Shown here: positions 45,182 to 54,273 of the stretch, piece after piece
Layout: each line of letters starts with the position of its first letter
Numbering within the stretch: the first letter of the stretch is position 1
Assembly (NCBI GenBank): GCA_040384325.1
Contig: JAZKJL010000003.1
Location: 620,001-684,000, forward strand
Length of the DNA: 64,000 bases
Direction of reading: 5' to 3'
DNA from: JACMLX01 sp040384325
GTDB taxonomy: Bacteria > Gemmatimonadota > Gemmatimonadetes > Gemmatimonadales > Gemmatimonadaceae
The notes under the pieces: model-generated
What the model was told of the DNA's origin: nothing
Databases searched by the model: none
Seen by the model: the letters and a program-made list of their open reading frames with translations, nothing else
Position numbers and translations under genes: made by a program

Positions 45182-45241
45182 ATTGACACGCGTCCGGCAC
45201 GTCGGCACGTTGCCCAGGTACGTGTCAATATGACGTATAAT
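45182..45241 (+). promoter_or_regulatory. Inverted repeat next to a consensus -10 box
   Basis: ATTGACACG (45182-45190) and CGTGTCAAT (45221-45229) are perfect inverted 9-mers 30 bases apart, and TATAAT follows at 45236-45241. The right half-site lies just upstream of the -10, where a repressor could bind. The downstream gene starts at 45377. Confidence 0.45.
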
Positions 45242-45376
45242 GACTTGGTGCGGTCTCGTTTCGATGTTCCAACGGTACGAGGAGCAGTCGGAAGCCGGAC
45301 GAGTCGCGGTGGTCGTGCTGCGGCATCACGACGCGTCCTCGATCGTGTTCAGGTTCCATCCACACTCCGGAGAGTC

Positions 45377-45883
45377 ATGCGGTCTTTGTCTCGTGCATGG
45401 TCGATCGCTGTCGCCACTGCAGTCATGGCCGGATGTCTGACGGCGCAGCCTTCGTCGGCGAACGCTCGGCAACGATCGATCGGCCTGGCCGCCGGAGTGA
45501 CGCAGTTCGACTTGTCGGGTACCGGCAATGCCCTGATCATCAGCGCGCGCGCGGATGTGGCGCTGCAACGATGGTTGCTCGCCGAGGGCGCCGTCAGCGC
45601 GTTTCGTCCTGACGAGCAATTCGGCCAGCGGCGCACGTACGTCGTGCCAGAAGCGCAACTCCAACTGCAGATTCCGTTCGGCACGTTGCGACCCTATCTC
45701 GGGCTCGGCGCCGGCTACGTCTTCGCGTCCGGGCGCCAGCAGGTGACGGCATCGACCGCGGCTGGACTCCGCGTGCGCGTGGCCGCGGTCGATCTGCGTG
45801 GAGAGCTGCGGGTGCGCGGCTTCGGCAGCGAGTTCTCCGGTGCTGCGGCGGAGTGGACGTTCGGCGCTGCGTATCGGTTGTAG
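45377..45883 (+). CDS. Predicted outer-membrane protein, small beta-barrel
   Basis: 168 residues from ATG 45377, preceded by GGAGAG. N-terminal signal (VATAVMAGCLTAQ) could be a lipobox or an ordinary cleavage site. The mature part has eight or so amphipathic strands (GAGYVFASGRQQVTAST, GLRVRVAAVDLRGEL) and ends with an aromatic-rich strand, like small OmpA-N/OmpW-type barrels. Function unknown. Confidence 0.6.
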   Translation: MRSLSRAWSIAVATAVMAGCLTAQPSSANARQRSIGLAAGVTQFDLSGTGNALIISARADVALQRWLLAEGAVSAFRPDEQFGQRRTYVVPEAQLQLQIPFGTLRPYLGLGAGYVFASGRQQVTASTAAGLRVRVAAVDLRGELRVRGFGSEFSGAAAEWTFGAAYRL

Positions 45884-46040
45884 GGGATTCCGCAGGACAC
45901 GTGCGGCGAACGCGTGTCGCTGCCGACGTTGCGCACGGCGAACCCTGCGCGACGTCCCCGACTCTGTCACCGCGATGCAGAACGCGCGGCGTGGTGCCGC
46001 GTCTGAGTACCATCGAGAACACAAGCCAAGGCGAGCTGTG

Positions 46041-47540
46041 ATGAGCGCATCTGCCGCAGGGCTGTCAGGGACGTTGGCGACATTGAGCCGGGCCGTGTTC
46101 CTCGTCGTCGCTTTCGTGCCTGCTGTCCTGCCAGCGCAGCACCAGATCCGCGGCGTGATCCGTGACAGCCTCGCGGGCGCGACACTGGCCGGCGCACGCG
46201 TGACCGTCATCCCTGCGCGGACGCCCTGGGCAGCCGGCCTGAACGCGATGTCTGACGCCAATGGCCTGTTCACCATCGATGGCCTGTCGGCCGGGCGATA
46301 CGTGGTCGGCTTCCAACATCCGCGCCTCGATTCGCTCGGCTTTGATGCCGTGTCACGCACCATCGACGTGCCGGGCAGTTCGATGGCGCCAGCGCGCGAG
46401 TTCGCACTGCCCAGCGCGCGCACGCTGGTGGCGACCCTCTGTGGCGAGCTGCCAGGTGAACTCGGAATGCTGATCGGACGGTTGGTCCGTGCGGACTCCG
46501 GGGCACCCGTCGCGACTGGCGCGGTCGTGGCGGAATGGCGCGAGCTGACTCTCGGTGCGCCCGACGGCAGATGGCACCGACGTGTTGCCGACGCGCGCAC
46601 GCGTGAGGACGGACGGTACGTCTTGTGCGGCGTCCCAGGCGACGTGACGTTCGTGGTCAGCGCCCGAGACACGACGACCGGTGCGTCGACTGGTCGGATC
46701 GATCTGGAATTGCCGAGCGGCACGCCATTGCTGCATCGTGACCTTCTGGTGCCTGGTCCGGACCTCGTCGAGCGTGGAGCGGCAGGCAGGCAGCAGGGAC
46801 CAGTGCCCGCCAGTCTTCGCGGGTATGTCATGGATGACGGCAAACGGCCCGTCGCAGGCGCTCGACTGATCGTCCACGAGAGTGGGTCGGGTGATACGAT
46901 CGCCGTCACGGATTCCTCTGGAGCGTACGGATTCCGCGCGCTCCGCGGAGGTACCGTCGTCATCACCGTGGACAAGATCGGCATGACGCCGCTGCGCAGT
47001 GCTGTCGACCTGATGGAGCAGCGCGAAACAACAGCCTCATTCGTGCTGATCCGCCCGGCGTTCGAACTGGATCTGATCACCGTGCGCGCGCGGGCTTCAT
47101 TGGAGCAGTCCGGCTTTGACTACCGTCGATCTCGTCGGCGCGGCTTCTTCCTGACCGGGACCGAGCTGGCGACGTCTGACGCGTTGGTCGTGTCGACCGT
47201 CCTGATGTCAGCGCCGACACTGACGCAATGGGGCAGTAATGCATCGGGGCGCCCGCTGCTGACCGGGCCACTGCAGTGCACGCCCCTGCTGTTCGTCGAC
47301 GGTATGCTGACCGCGATGCCGGCGTTCAAGAAGACCTTCGGCAGCACGCCATTCACGGCGGACCAATCGCGTTTCCCGGCCCCGGGTCCCGACGTGCCAC
47401 CGGACATCGATACGGTGCTGCCGTTCGCACTGATCGGCGGCGTCGAAGTGTATGCGCCCGGCGAAGCCCCCGCTCGATTCGCCGATCCGCGTTCGCGCTG
47501 TTCGAGCATCGTCCTCTGGTCGAAAGGCGCCGTGCGATGA
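46041..47540 (+). CDS. Exported protein with two carboxypeptidase-regulatory-like domains and a TonB-plug-like end
   Basis: 499 residues. Signal peptide ends VLPAQ. A first CarboxypepD_reg-like domain follows (IRGVIRDSLAGATLAGARVTV ... GLFTIDGLSAGRYVVGF) and a second lies at about 255-340 (LRGYVMDDGKRPVAGARLIV ... SGAYGFRALRGGTVVI). The C-terminal part has CTPLLFVDGML and LIGGVEVYAPGEAPARF, which resembles the plug of TonB-dependent receptors but without a barrel. Such orphan plug proteins are common in Gemmatimonadota and Bacteroidota; role unknown. Confidence 0.65.
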   Translation: MSASAAGLSGTLATLSRAVFLVVAFVPAVLPAQHQIRGVIRDSLAGATLAGARVTVIPARTPWAAGLNAMSDANGLFTIDGLSAGRYVVGFQHPRLDSLGFDAVSRTIDVPGSSMAPAREFALPSARTLVATLCGELPGELGMLIGRLVRADSGAPVATGAVVAEWRELTLGAPDGRWHRRVADARTREDGRYVLCGVPGDVTFVVSARDTTTGASTGRIDLELPSGTPLLHRDLLVPGPDLVERGAAGRQQGPVPASLRGYVMDDGKRPVAGARLIVHESGSGDTIAVTDSSGAYGFRALRGGTVVITVDKIGMTPLRSAVDLMEQRETTASFVLIRPAFELDLITVRARASLEQSGFDYRRSRRRGFFLTGTELATSDALVVSTVLMSAPTLTQWGSNASGRPLLTGPLQCTPLLFVDGMLTAMPAFKKTFGSTPFTADQSRFPAPGPDVPPDIDTVLPFALIGGVEVYAPGEAPARFADPRSRCSSIVLWSKGAVR

Positions 47541-47809
47541 ACGCGGTCGACGGTGACAGGACGTTTGCAGAGTTCACGCGCGCCTACTCAGACGGTTCGT
47601 CGACCACGAGGCGTGATGATGACCGCACAGGCGGTGCGGCGTGTTCCGGTGTCCGGTCGCACCGGTACATGATATTCTGATTAAGGCCGCTCCAGCCCTA
47701 TTCAACGCTATTGACCATGGCCGGTCTGCCGGCTTGTGTCCAAGTGCACACGCCTGCCGGAACGTCGCCACAGCCCGTCGGTTCGCATTCCGCTCGAGGA
47801 CCATTCGTC

Positions 47810-49207
47810 ATGCAGCTGTTCCGCCGGCGCTGGGTGCGCCTCACCATGTCGCTGGTGCTGATCGGCGTCGTCGTCTGGTACGCGTGGCCCGCCAGTGCAT
47901 CGGCCGCCGAGGCGGAGCTCACCGCCCCCGTCAAGTTCGGCACGTTCAAGGTGCTGGTCACGACCACCGGCGAACTTCGCGCCCGCAAGTTCGTCCAGAT
48001 GCAGGGCCCTGCCGCCGCACAGTCGGTGCAGGTCTACCAGACCAAGATCTCCACCATGGTCGCCGAAGGCACCGTGGTGAAGGAAGGTGACGTCGTCGCC
48101 GAACTCGATCGCGGACCGATCGCATCCAAGCTCAACGAGGTGATGCTCAACCTGCAGAAGGCGCAGGCCGAATTCACCAGCGCGCAACTCGATTCGGCGC
48201 TCAATCTCGCGCAGGCGCGTGAGGATGTGCGCACGGCGGAGTACACGCTCGAGGAGAAGAAGCTGGCGGTGGAACAAGCGCAGTTCGAGGCCCCGACCGT
48301 GAAGCGGCAGAGCCAGATCGACTTCGAGAAGGCGACGCGCGCACTGGCACAGTCGAAGCGCAACCTGTCCACCAAGACCAAGCAGGCGGAGGCGAAGATG
48401 GCGTCGGTCGGCGCCGATCTCGCACGCCAGCAGAATCAGCTCAAGAACATCCAGGAGGTGCAGGCGAGCTTCACGATCAAGGCTCCGTCGGCCGGCATGG
48501 TGATCTATGTGCGAGAGTGGAACGGCCGCAAGAAAGGCGTCGGGTCCGGCTGGAGCCCATGGGACCCGACCGTGGCCACGCTCCCCGACCTGGCCCAGAT
48601 GGAGTCGGATACCTACGTGAACGAGGTCGACGTGCGGAAGCTGGCCGTCGGGCAGCAGGTCGAGATCTCGCTCGACGCCGATGCCACCAGGCGATTGACC
48701 GGCATCGTCACCAACGTCGCCAACGTGGGTGAGCAGAAGCCCAACCAGGACTCGAAGGTCTTCGAGGTGAAGATCGAGATCGCGAAAGCGGATACCACGT
48801 TGCGTCCAGGCATGACGACCGCCAACAGCATCCTCACCGCCGCGATTCCGAACGCGCTCTCGATTCCGCTCGAGGCGTTGGTGAACGAAGGGGGCTTCTC
48901 CTATGTCTACAAGAAGGACGGACGGCGCGTCGTGCGTCAGCAGATCGAGACCGGTCAGGCCAACGACGTCGAGATCATCGTGAAGCGCGGACTGGCACGG
49001 GGCGATGTGGTGATGCTCTCCGTGCCCGCCGACAAGGCGGAGCTGCCGACGGTCGTGATTCCAGGGCTCAAGCCCGCCATCACTCCCGGTGCGGACAGTG
49101 CGAACAGCGTAACGGTACCGGCGGCGACTCCGGCAGCAGTGCAGCCTCCGGCTTCCTCGCGACCGGCATCGCCGGCGAAGGGCACGGTTCTCACGCCGAA
49201 GGGCTGA
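47810..49207 (+). CDS. Periplasmic adaptor (membrane fusion) protein, HlyD/MacA type
   Basis: 465 residues from ATG 47810, with GAGGA nine bases upstream. One N-terminal membrane helix (about residues 9-25), then a lipoyl-like half, a long coiled-coil hairpin (about 90-200), the second lipoyl half and beta-barrel (DTYVNEVDVRKLAVGQQVEI), and a low-complexity Ala/Pro/Ser tail. It links an inner-membrane transporter to a TolC-type channel. First gene of a three-gene export set. Confidence 0.85.
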   Translation: MQLFRRRWVRLTMSLVLIGVVVWYAWPASASAAEAELTAPVKFGTFKVLVTTTGELRARKFVQMQGPAAAQSVQVYQTKISTMVAEGTVVKEGDVVAELDRGPIASKLNEVMLNLQKAQAEFTSAQLDSALNLAQAREDVRTAEYTLEEKKLAVEQAQFEAPTVKRQSQIDFEKATRALAQSKRNLSTKTKQAEAKMASVGADLARQQNQLKNIQEVQASFTIKAPSAGMVIYVREWNGRKKGVGSGWSPWDPTVATLPDLAQMESDTYVNEVDVRKLAVGQQVEISLDADATRRLTGIVTNVANVGEQKPNQDSKVFEVKIEIAKADTTLRPGMTTANSILTAAIPNALSIPLEALVNEGGFSYVYKKDGRRVVRQQIETGQANDVEIIVKRGLARGDVVMLSVPADKAELPTVVIPGLKPAITPGADSANSVTVPAATPAAVQPPASSRPASPAKGTVLTPKG

Positions 49208-49210
49208 GTG

Positions 49211-50641
49211 ATGACGGCGACGATCACTGACGACGCCGGCAGCGATGCCACCGACGCTCCAGGCCCTCGCGCGCCGCGGATGGCGGCACTGCTGGCCCAT
49301 GCCGGGTTCAGCATCCGCACCGCGGTCGAGGCGGTCAGTCACAACAAGCTGCGTGCTGGACTCACATCGCTCGGCATCCTCTTCGGCGTCGCGTCGGTGA
49401 TCGCCATGCTGGCCATCGGCAATGGCGCCGAGCGGGAGATCCTGCAGCAGATGAAGCTGCTCGGCGCGAACAACATCGTGATCACGCCGATCGTGGAGCA
49501 GAAGGAGGGCAAGGCAGACACGCCCACCGGCAAGAAGGAGGCGAAGAAGTTCACGCCGGGCCTGACCTACCTCGATGCGCTGGCGATCAAGCGGACCATT
49601 CCCGACGTGGCCGCCGCCAGCAGTGAGGTCGTCGTCAACAGCGTGATCACGCGCGAGGGCCATAACCGCTCGGGGAAGATCGTCGGCGTGGATTCATCCT
49701 ACTTCGACGTCATGAACCTGAAGCTGGCGGAAGGCACGCACTTCTCCGGCTTGCACTACCAGCAGGCTCGGCCCGTGGCGATCATCGGCCCGGGCGTGAA
49801 GGCGCGCTTCTTCACCACCGAAAATCCCATCGGACATGCAGTGAAGGTTGGCGCCCAGTGGCTGACCGTCGTCGGGGTGATCGAGGATCGCAAGGTGTCG
49901 ACCGAGACCGCCAAGCGCCTCGGCATTCGCGATGCCAACATGGACGTCTTCGTGCCGCTGCCCACCATGCTGCTGCGGTATCGCAATCGTGGCGAGGTCA
50001 CGCAGCGCGAGATGGAACTGGCAGCGCGGGAGGGCAACAGCGCGCAGGATTCATCCGAGACGGACGAACAGCGTGCCGAAAAGCGGAACTACCATCAGCT
50101 CGACAAGATCATCGTCCAGGTGGCGTCGTCGCAGAGCGTGTCCGCGGTGTCGGAGGTGACGCGCCGCATGCTCCAGCGCCGGCACAACGACGTCACGGAC
50201 TTCGAGATCTCGGTGCCGGAACTGCTGCTCAAGCAGGAGCAGCGCACGAAGACGATCTTCAACGTGGTCCTTGGTGCCATCGCCTCGATCTCGCTCATCG
50301 TGGGTGGCATCGGGATCATGAACATCATGCTCGCCTCGATCCTCGAACGCATCAAGGAGATCGGCGTGCGCCGAGCGATGGGTGCCACTCGGCGCGACAT
50401 CATGGCGCAATTCCTGAGTGAGGCGGTGATGATCAGCCTTGCAGGCGGCATTGCCGGGATCGTCGTCGGCGTGGCGATCAGCAGCGGCATCCAGCGCTTC
50501 GCCGGCATCGAGACGATCGTGTCGTTCCTGTCGGTGGCGGTCGCCTTTGGTGTGTCGCTGGCGGTGGGACTGGTGTTCGGCATCGTGCCCGCGCGCAATG
50601 CGGCGAGGCAGGATGTCATCGTCTGCCTTCGTTACGAATGA
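49211..50641 (+). CDS. MacB/FtsX-type ABC transporter permease
   Basis: About 476 residues (ATG 49211; GTG 49208 also possible). One N-terminal membrane helix (LTSLGILFGVASVIAMLAIG), a large periplasmic MacB-PCD domain, and a C-terminal FtsX block with three helices (IASISLIVGGIGIMNIMLAS and after). IKEIGVRRAMGATRRDIMAQFL is the conserved FtsX coupling motif. The N-terminal ATPase domain of MacB is absent, so a separate ATPase is needed. It overlaps the TolC-like gene. Confidence 0.88.
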   Translation: MTATITDDAGSDATDAPGPRAPRMAALLAHAGFSIRTAVEAVSHNKLRAGLTSLGILFGVASVIAMLAIGNGAEREILQQMKLLGANNIVITPIVEQKEGKADTPTGKKEAKKFTPGLTYLDALAIKRTIPDVAAASSEVVVNSVITREGHNRSGKIVGVDSSYFDVMNLKLAEGTHFSGLHYQQARPVAIIGPGVKARFFTTENPIGHAVKVGAQWLTVVGVIEDRKVSTETAKRLGIRDANMDVFVPLPTMLLRYRNRGEVTQREMELAAREGNSAQDSSETDEQRAEKRNYHQLDKIIVQVASSQSVSAVSEVTRRMLQRRHNDVTDFEISVPELLLKQEQRTKTIFNVVLGAIASISLIVGGIGIMNIMLASILERIKEIGVRRAMGATRRDIMAQFLSEAVMISLAGGIAGIVVGVAISSGIQRFAGIETIVSFLSVAVAFGVSLAVGLVFGIVPARNAARQDVIVCLRYE

Positions 50642-52155
50642 GACAGCCGCCGAGGATGCCCATGCTTCGTACCTCCGCTTGCGCTGCGCTCGGCTTGGCG
50701 CTCACCGCGCTGCTGCCCTGTGCGGCGCATACCCAGGCATCGCAAGCCCGCACCCTCACACTGCAGGAGGCCATCGCGCTGGCGCTGGTGAACGGGTCGT
50801 CGGTCGAGGTCGCGCGGAGTGCGCGTGACGCCGCGCAGCAGCGCGACCGCGCCTTCCATGCGCGGCTCCTGCCGCAGCTGTTCGTCTCCGGGAATGCGGC
50901 CAACTACAACCGCGGCATCAACCCCATCACGCTGCCCGACGGCTCGACGCAGTACGTCGGTCAGTCGCAGAACCAGTCGTCGCTGCAGATGGGGTTCAGC
51001 CAGCGCCTGCCGCTCACCGGCGGCTTGATTTCGGTGGGCTCCGCGTTGAGCCGGGTGGACCAGTTTCCAACCACGGGCATCCCGGGCACGCGGCTGTACC
51101 AGGCGTCGCCGCTGGTCATCTCGCTGCAGCAGGACCTGTTCAAGCCGCGCAACGTCGTGTGGGACGCACGCGTGCAGTCGCTCAGCGCGACGGTGGCGGA
51201 ACGGGGCTACCTCGAGGCGCGGGAGGACATTGCCGGCAACACCGCCGGCGCCTTCTTCGATCTCTACGCGCAGCAGATCGCGCTCTCCAACGCCGCCAAG
51301 AACGTGGCCGTGAACGACACCTTGTACACGCTGAACAAGGGCCGATTCGAGGTGGGCAGGATCGGCGAGAACGACTTGCTGAAGAGCGAGCTGGCGCTGC
51401 TGAGGGCCCGCGCCGCGATGGCCGACGCCGGACTCGCACGGGATCGTGCCGAGGCCACGTTGCGCCGGCTGGTGGCGCTGCCGGCGGCGCAGTCGTTCCA
51501 GATCATCACGCCTGACTCGATCCCCGACATCGACCCTGACCCTGACGTCGCAGTGCAGCAGGCACTGCGGAATTCGAGTGTCGTGCGGCAGGGGGCCGTG
51601 GACGAGGTGCAGGCGAAACGCGGTGTCAGCCTGGCGCGGCTGAACAACCGCTTCAATGCCTCGATCAACGCCAGCGTCGGGTTCAACCAGAGCGCACCCG
51701 GATTCAGCCAGTCGTATCAGAGTCCGCTCGCTCGGCAGACGCTGAACGTGTTCGTGAACCTGCCTGTGCTGCAGTGGGGGGCGGGCCAGGCCGAGGTGCA
51801 GGAGGCGACGTCGATCGACCGCAGGACGGCGGCCAGCAACCGCACGCAGCGCGAGGCACTGATTGAGGATGCGCGTTTCTCGGCGCTCGCACTGCAGCAG
51901 GCGCAGCGCAACCTGGTGATCGCGGCCAAGTCGGATACCGTGGCCGCCAAGCAATTCGAGGTGGCGCGCAACCGCTACAGCATCGGCAAGATCAGCAACA
52001 CGGAGCTGTACACTGCGCAGACGGAGAAAGACGCGGCGGTGCTGGCGAACGTGCAGGCGTTGCGGGCGTACTGGACGGCGTACTATCGGCTCCGGCGGGT
52101 CACGCTGTACGACTTTGCGGCGAAGCAGGAGATCGTGGCGGGCAGGGAGCGGTGA
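50638..52155 (+). CDS. TolC-family outer-membrane efflux channel
   Basis: 505 residues; ATG 50638 overlaps the permease stop, with alternatives at 50656 and 50662. Signal peptide ends CAAHTQA. Two OEP repeats: the first begins LTLQEAIALALVNGSSVEVARSARDAAQ, the second is around VRQGAVDEVQAKRGVSLARLNNRFN. Long helices are consistent with a periplasmic tunnel. Completes the adaptor-permease-channel set. Confidence 0.88.
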   Translation: MRQPPRMPMLRTSACAALGLALTALLPCAAHTQASQARTLTLQEAIALALVNGSSVEVARSARDAAQQRDRAFHARLLPQLFVSGNAANYNRGINPITLPDGSTQYVGQSQNQSSLQMGFSQRLPLTGGLISVGSALSRVDQFPTTGIPGTRLYQASPLVISLQQDLFKPRNVVWDARVQSLSATVAERGYLEAREDIAGNTAGAFFDLYAQQIALSNAAKNVAVNDTLYTLNKGRFEVGRIGENDLLKSELALLRARAAMADAGLARDRAEATLRRLVALPAAQSFQIITPDSIPDIDPDPDVAVQQALRNSSVVRQGAVDEVQAKRGVSLARLNNRFNASINASVGFNQSAPGFSQSYQSPLARQTLNVFVNLPVLQWGAGQAEVQEATSIDRRTAASNRTQREALIEDARFSALALQQAQRNLVIAAKSDTVAAKQFEVARNRYSIGKISNTELYTAQTEKDAAVLANVQALRAYWTAYYRLRRVTLYDFAAKQEIVAGRER

Positions 52156-52384
52156 GTGCACGGCGTGCTTGCCCTAGATGATCGGCACTTGCTCCTCCTG
52201 CGTGCGATCGCGCATAGGTCGCGCAGTGAGCCGTTTTTCATGCAGCGATGATTTAGCCGACCTGATGCGTACGCTGCTCCCGTGACGGCACGAGCCAGGC
52301 CTACCTCTGTGCGTGATTTGGCTATCCAGCTACGATACCGCGTCGCTCCAAAGTGTCGACCCTTTGCAAGTTGAGGCATTCGTC

Positions 52385-52744
52385 ATGCCGTGGCTCCCCC
52401 GTATCGCGCTTTTTGCGGCGACTCTCGCGCTGTCGCTCACGATGGAGGCGCAGGCCGTGCAACGATCGCCCTACAAGGACACATTGCTGGCAGGGTGGCG
52501 CGACAGCGCTGGAGTGAGGCTCCGCGCACGCGCTCCGCAGGTCGACGTCGCGCCACCACTGCTGGCTCCGGGTACATCGCTGGCGATCAAGTCGCCGCTG
52601 CCGCCGCGCGATCCCTCCAGCCTGTGCCGGATGCCAGTCGCGAAAGGCGCGGAGCGAAGCCGTGGATCCATACCCGTGATCACACACGATACCTCGCGTG
52701 TCGAACGGATGCCGGTCTTGCCGTCGTCGTGCGGCGTACGATGA
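52385..52744 (+). CDS. Small secreted protein of unknown function
   Basis: 119 residues from ATG 52385. Signal peptide LPRIALFAATLALSLTMEAQA. The mature part is Pro/Arg/Ser-rich with two cysteines (SLCRM, SSCGV) and no recognised domain. It is convergent with the FKBP-like gene. A weak prediction that rests on the signal peptide. Confidence 0.45.
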   Translation: MPWLPRIALFAATLALSLTMEAQAVQRSPYKDTLLAGWRDSAGVRLRARAPQVDVAPPLLAPGTSLAIKSPLPPRDPSSLCRMPVAKGAERSRGSIPVITHDTSRVERMPVLPSSCGVR

Positions 52745-52781
52745 CGCCTGCGGGCGTGGTGCCGCGCGCGACGTCGCCGCC

Positions 52782-53315
52782 TCAACTGCGCAGACAGTCA
52801 TTCGGATTTGCCAGCAGACCATCGCTCACGTCCAGCAGTTGCACACGCATGATCAGCGTCGCGTCCGGCGGAACGTCCCCCGGCACACCGCGTGATCCGT
52901 ACGCACGCTCGGCGCCCACGACCAACACCCGCGTACCGCCCACGCGCATTCCACGCACACCGACGTCGGCGCCATTCACGAGGACGCCGCTCCCGACCTT
53001 GAACTGCAACGACTGGCACGTGCCTGCGCGCACGCGGGTCGCGTCGGTCAGCCACACTTCCGCCCGGATGCGCGCGATGAGTCCACGGGTTGCCTCCGCA
53101 CCGGTGCCAGCCAACAGATCATCGGCCAGCAGACCCGGGCCGAGTGATCGCAGGCGCGACACGTCGACGGGTAGCATGTCGGAGATCCGCGTCGCCAGGA
53201 GCTGGCTGTCGCGCGTGTCGACGGTGACTTGCGCGTGGGTGGCGGTCGGCGTGACGCACAATGCCGCCAGTGCCGTGACGATGACCGAGACACCGTGGTG
53301 GAGACGAAGACGCAT
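52782..53315 (-). CDS. Exported FKBP-type peptidyl-prolyl isomerase-like protein
   Basis: 177 residues. Signal peptide ends ATHAQ. The C-terminal half shows the FKBP end pattern: GMRVGGTRVLVVGAERAYGSRG, then PPDATLIMRVQLLDVSD. The first half of the FKBP domain is divergent, and a pair of cysteines (TCQSL, NDCLRS) may form a disulphide. Probably a periplasmic folding helper; activity uncertain. Confidence 0.65.
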   Translation of the reverse strand: MRLRLHHGVSVIVTALAALCVTPTATHAQVTVDTRDSQLLATRISDMLPVDVSRLRSLGPGLLADDLLAGTGAEATRGLIARIRAEVWLTDATRVRAGTCQSLQFKVGSGVLVNGADVGVRGMRVGGTRVLVVGAERAYGSRGVPGDVPPDATLIMRVQLLDVSDGLLANPNDCLRS

Positions 53316-53505
53316 GACGATCCTCGGATTGTGGCGCTGACGTGCTCTCGCGGCTGCCTTGACACCAGAATATGATCACAGTGTGCCTTGTTGTCGAAGA
53401 GGCATCGAGGCATGCATGGCCGTGCGGCACGATGTGACGCACCGACTGGACGCGGGGTACCCCGACACCGCGCCCGTCAGTTCTGCCCCCGCTCGTGAGC
53501 TCATC

Positions 53506-53952
53506 ATGCCGTTTCGTGCTGTCCTCGTGTTCCTGAGTCTCGCTGTGTCGGCGTGTCGCGACTTACCCGTCGCGCCGGTGAGCCCACCGGAGGGGCTGCC
53601 GGTCTCCCTCGAGATCGGGCAGGGGGCCATGAGCACGTATGACCCGCGGACGCCCATCCTCGCAGCAGGCGATTCGCTGGTCATTTCGGCGGTGCTGTCG
53701 TCGGCGGGATGCGCCCCTGTCGTCGCCTCTGCCGGACACGCCGGAGATCTGCTGGTGGTGACGCTCACGAGCCGCGCAGCCGAGCAGCCGCAGATTTGCA
53801 TCGCGATGGCTCGCTCCGAGTTGGTGCGCACCGTCGTCCGGCCGGCGCCCGCGGGTCGGTACACGGTCGTGCTGCGCCGTCGCTTCGAAGGCTACAATGG
53901 TCAAGCGGCGCAGGAGCGCGAGATTCTCCGAGGGGCGGTGGTCGTGCCGTGA
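53506..53952 (+). CDS. Predicted lipoprotein of unknown function
   Basis: 148 residues from ATG 53506. Lipobox LSLAVSAC, Cys at residue 17. The mature part is beta-rich with two cysteines (SAGCAPVV, QICIAM), similar in layout to the lipoprotein at 44655. Last chromosomal-type gene before the duplicated tRNA segment. Confidence 0.6.
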   Translation: MPFRAVLVFLSLAVSACRDLPVAPVSPPEGLPVSLEIGQGAMSTYDPRTPILAAGDSLVISAVLSSAGCAPVVASAGHAGDLLVVTLTSRAAEQPQICIAMARSELVRTVVRPAPAGRYTVVLRRRFEGYNGQAAQEREILRGAVVVP

Positions 53953-54110
53953 CGGTGTGTGGCCAGGAGCGCGGTGCGAAAATCGCGGCCGCCGGCGCTG
54001 CGCCATCGTCGCAATCGTGGACGACCGCACGGCGAGGGGTTTGGGCTTTCGGCCGGCAGCCCTGCCGTCGCTCCGACGCGTGATTAGGCCGCCGAACCCG
54101 GCCAATGTCA

Positions 54111-54273
54111 GGGCTCACCTCTCGACCCCGGTTCGACTAGCTTGCCCTCGCGTCGTCCGTCCCCGTCATGGCTGATTCGTGGCCAGCAACGGGATTTCGA
54201 CGTCGTCTGAGGGACAGGTCCCCCTCTCAGGACAGGTGGCCGAGCGGTTGAAGGCGCACGCCTGGAAAGCGTG
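54111..54273 (+). repeat. Left copy of the tRNA-Ser(GGA) upstream region and 5' half (attL-like)
   Basis: Bases 54111-54159 are identical to 63488-63536 over 49 bases. Bases 54160-54229 are a diverged 70-base stretch matching 63537-63607 in spacing. Bases 54230-54273 are identical to the first 44 bases of the tRNA at 63608. Identity stops at the 3' end of the anticodon stem: the left copy continues AAAAAAGG, the right continues with the variable arm. Confidence 0.9.
54230..54273 (+). pseudogene. Truncated tRNA-Ser(GGA), 5' half only
   Basis: Acceptor 5' strand, D-arm and complete anticodon arm (CACGC, loop CTGGAAA, GCGTG) are present. The variable arm, T-arm and acceptor 3' strand are missing, so no functional tRNA can form. 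Confidence 0.92.

Noticed and set aside
47708..49663. 651-codon minus-strand open frame
   Set aside because: Antisense shadow of the adaptor and permease genes; no domain or ribosome site.
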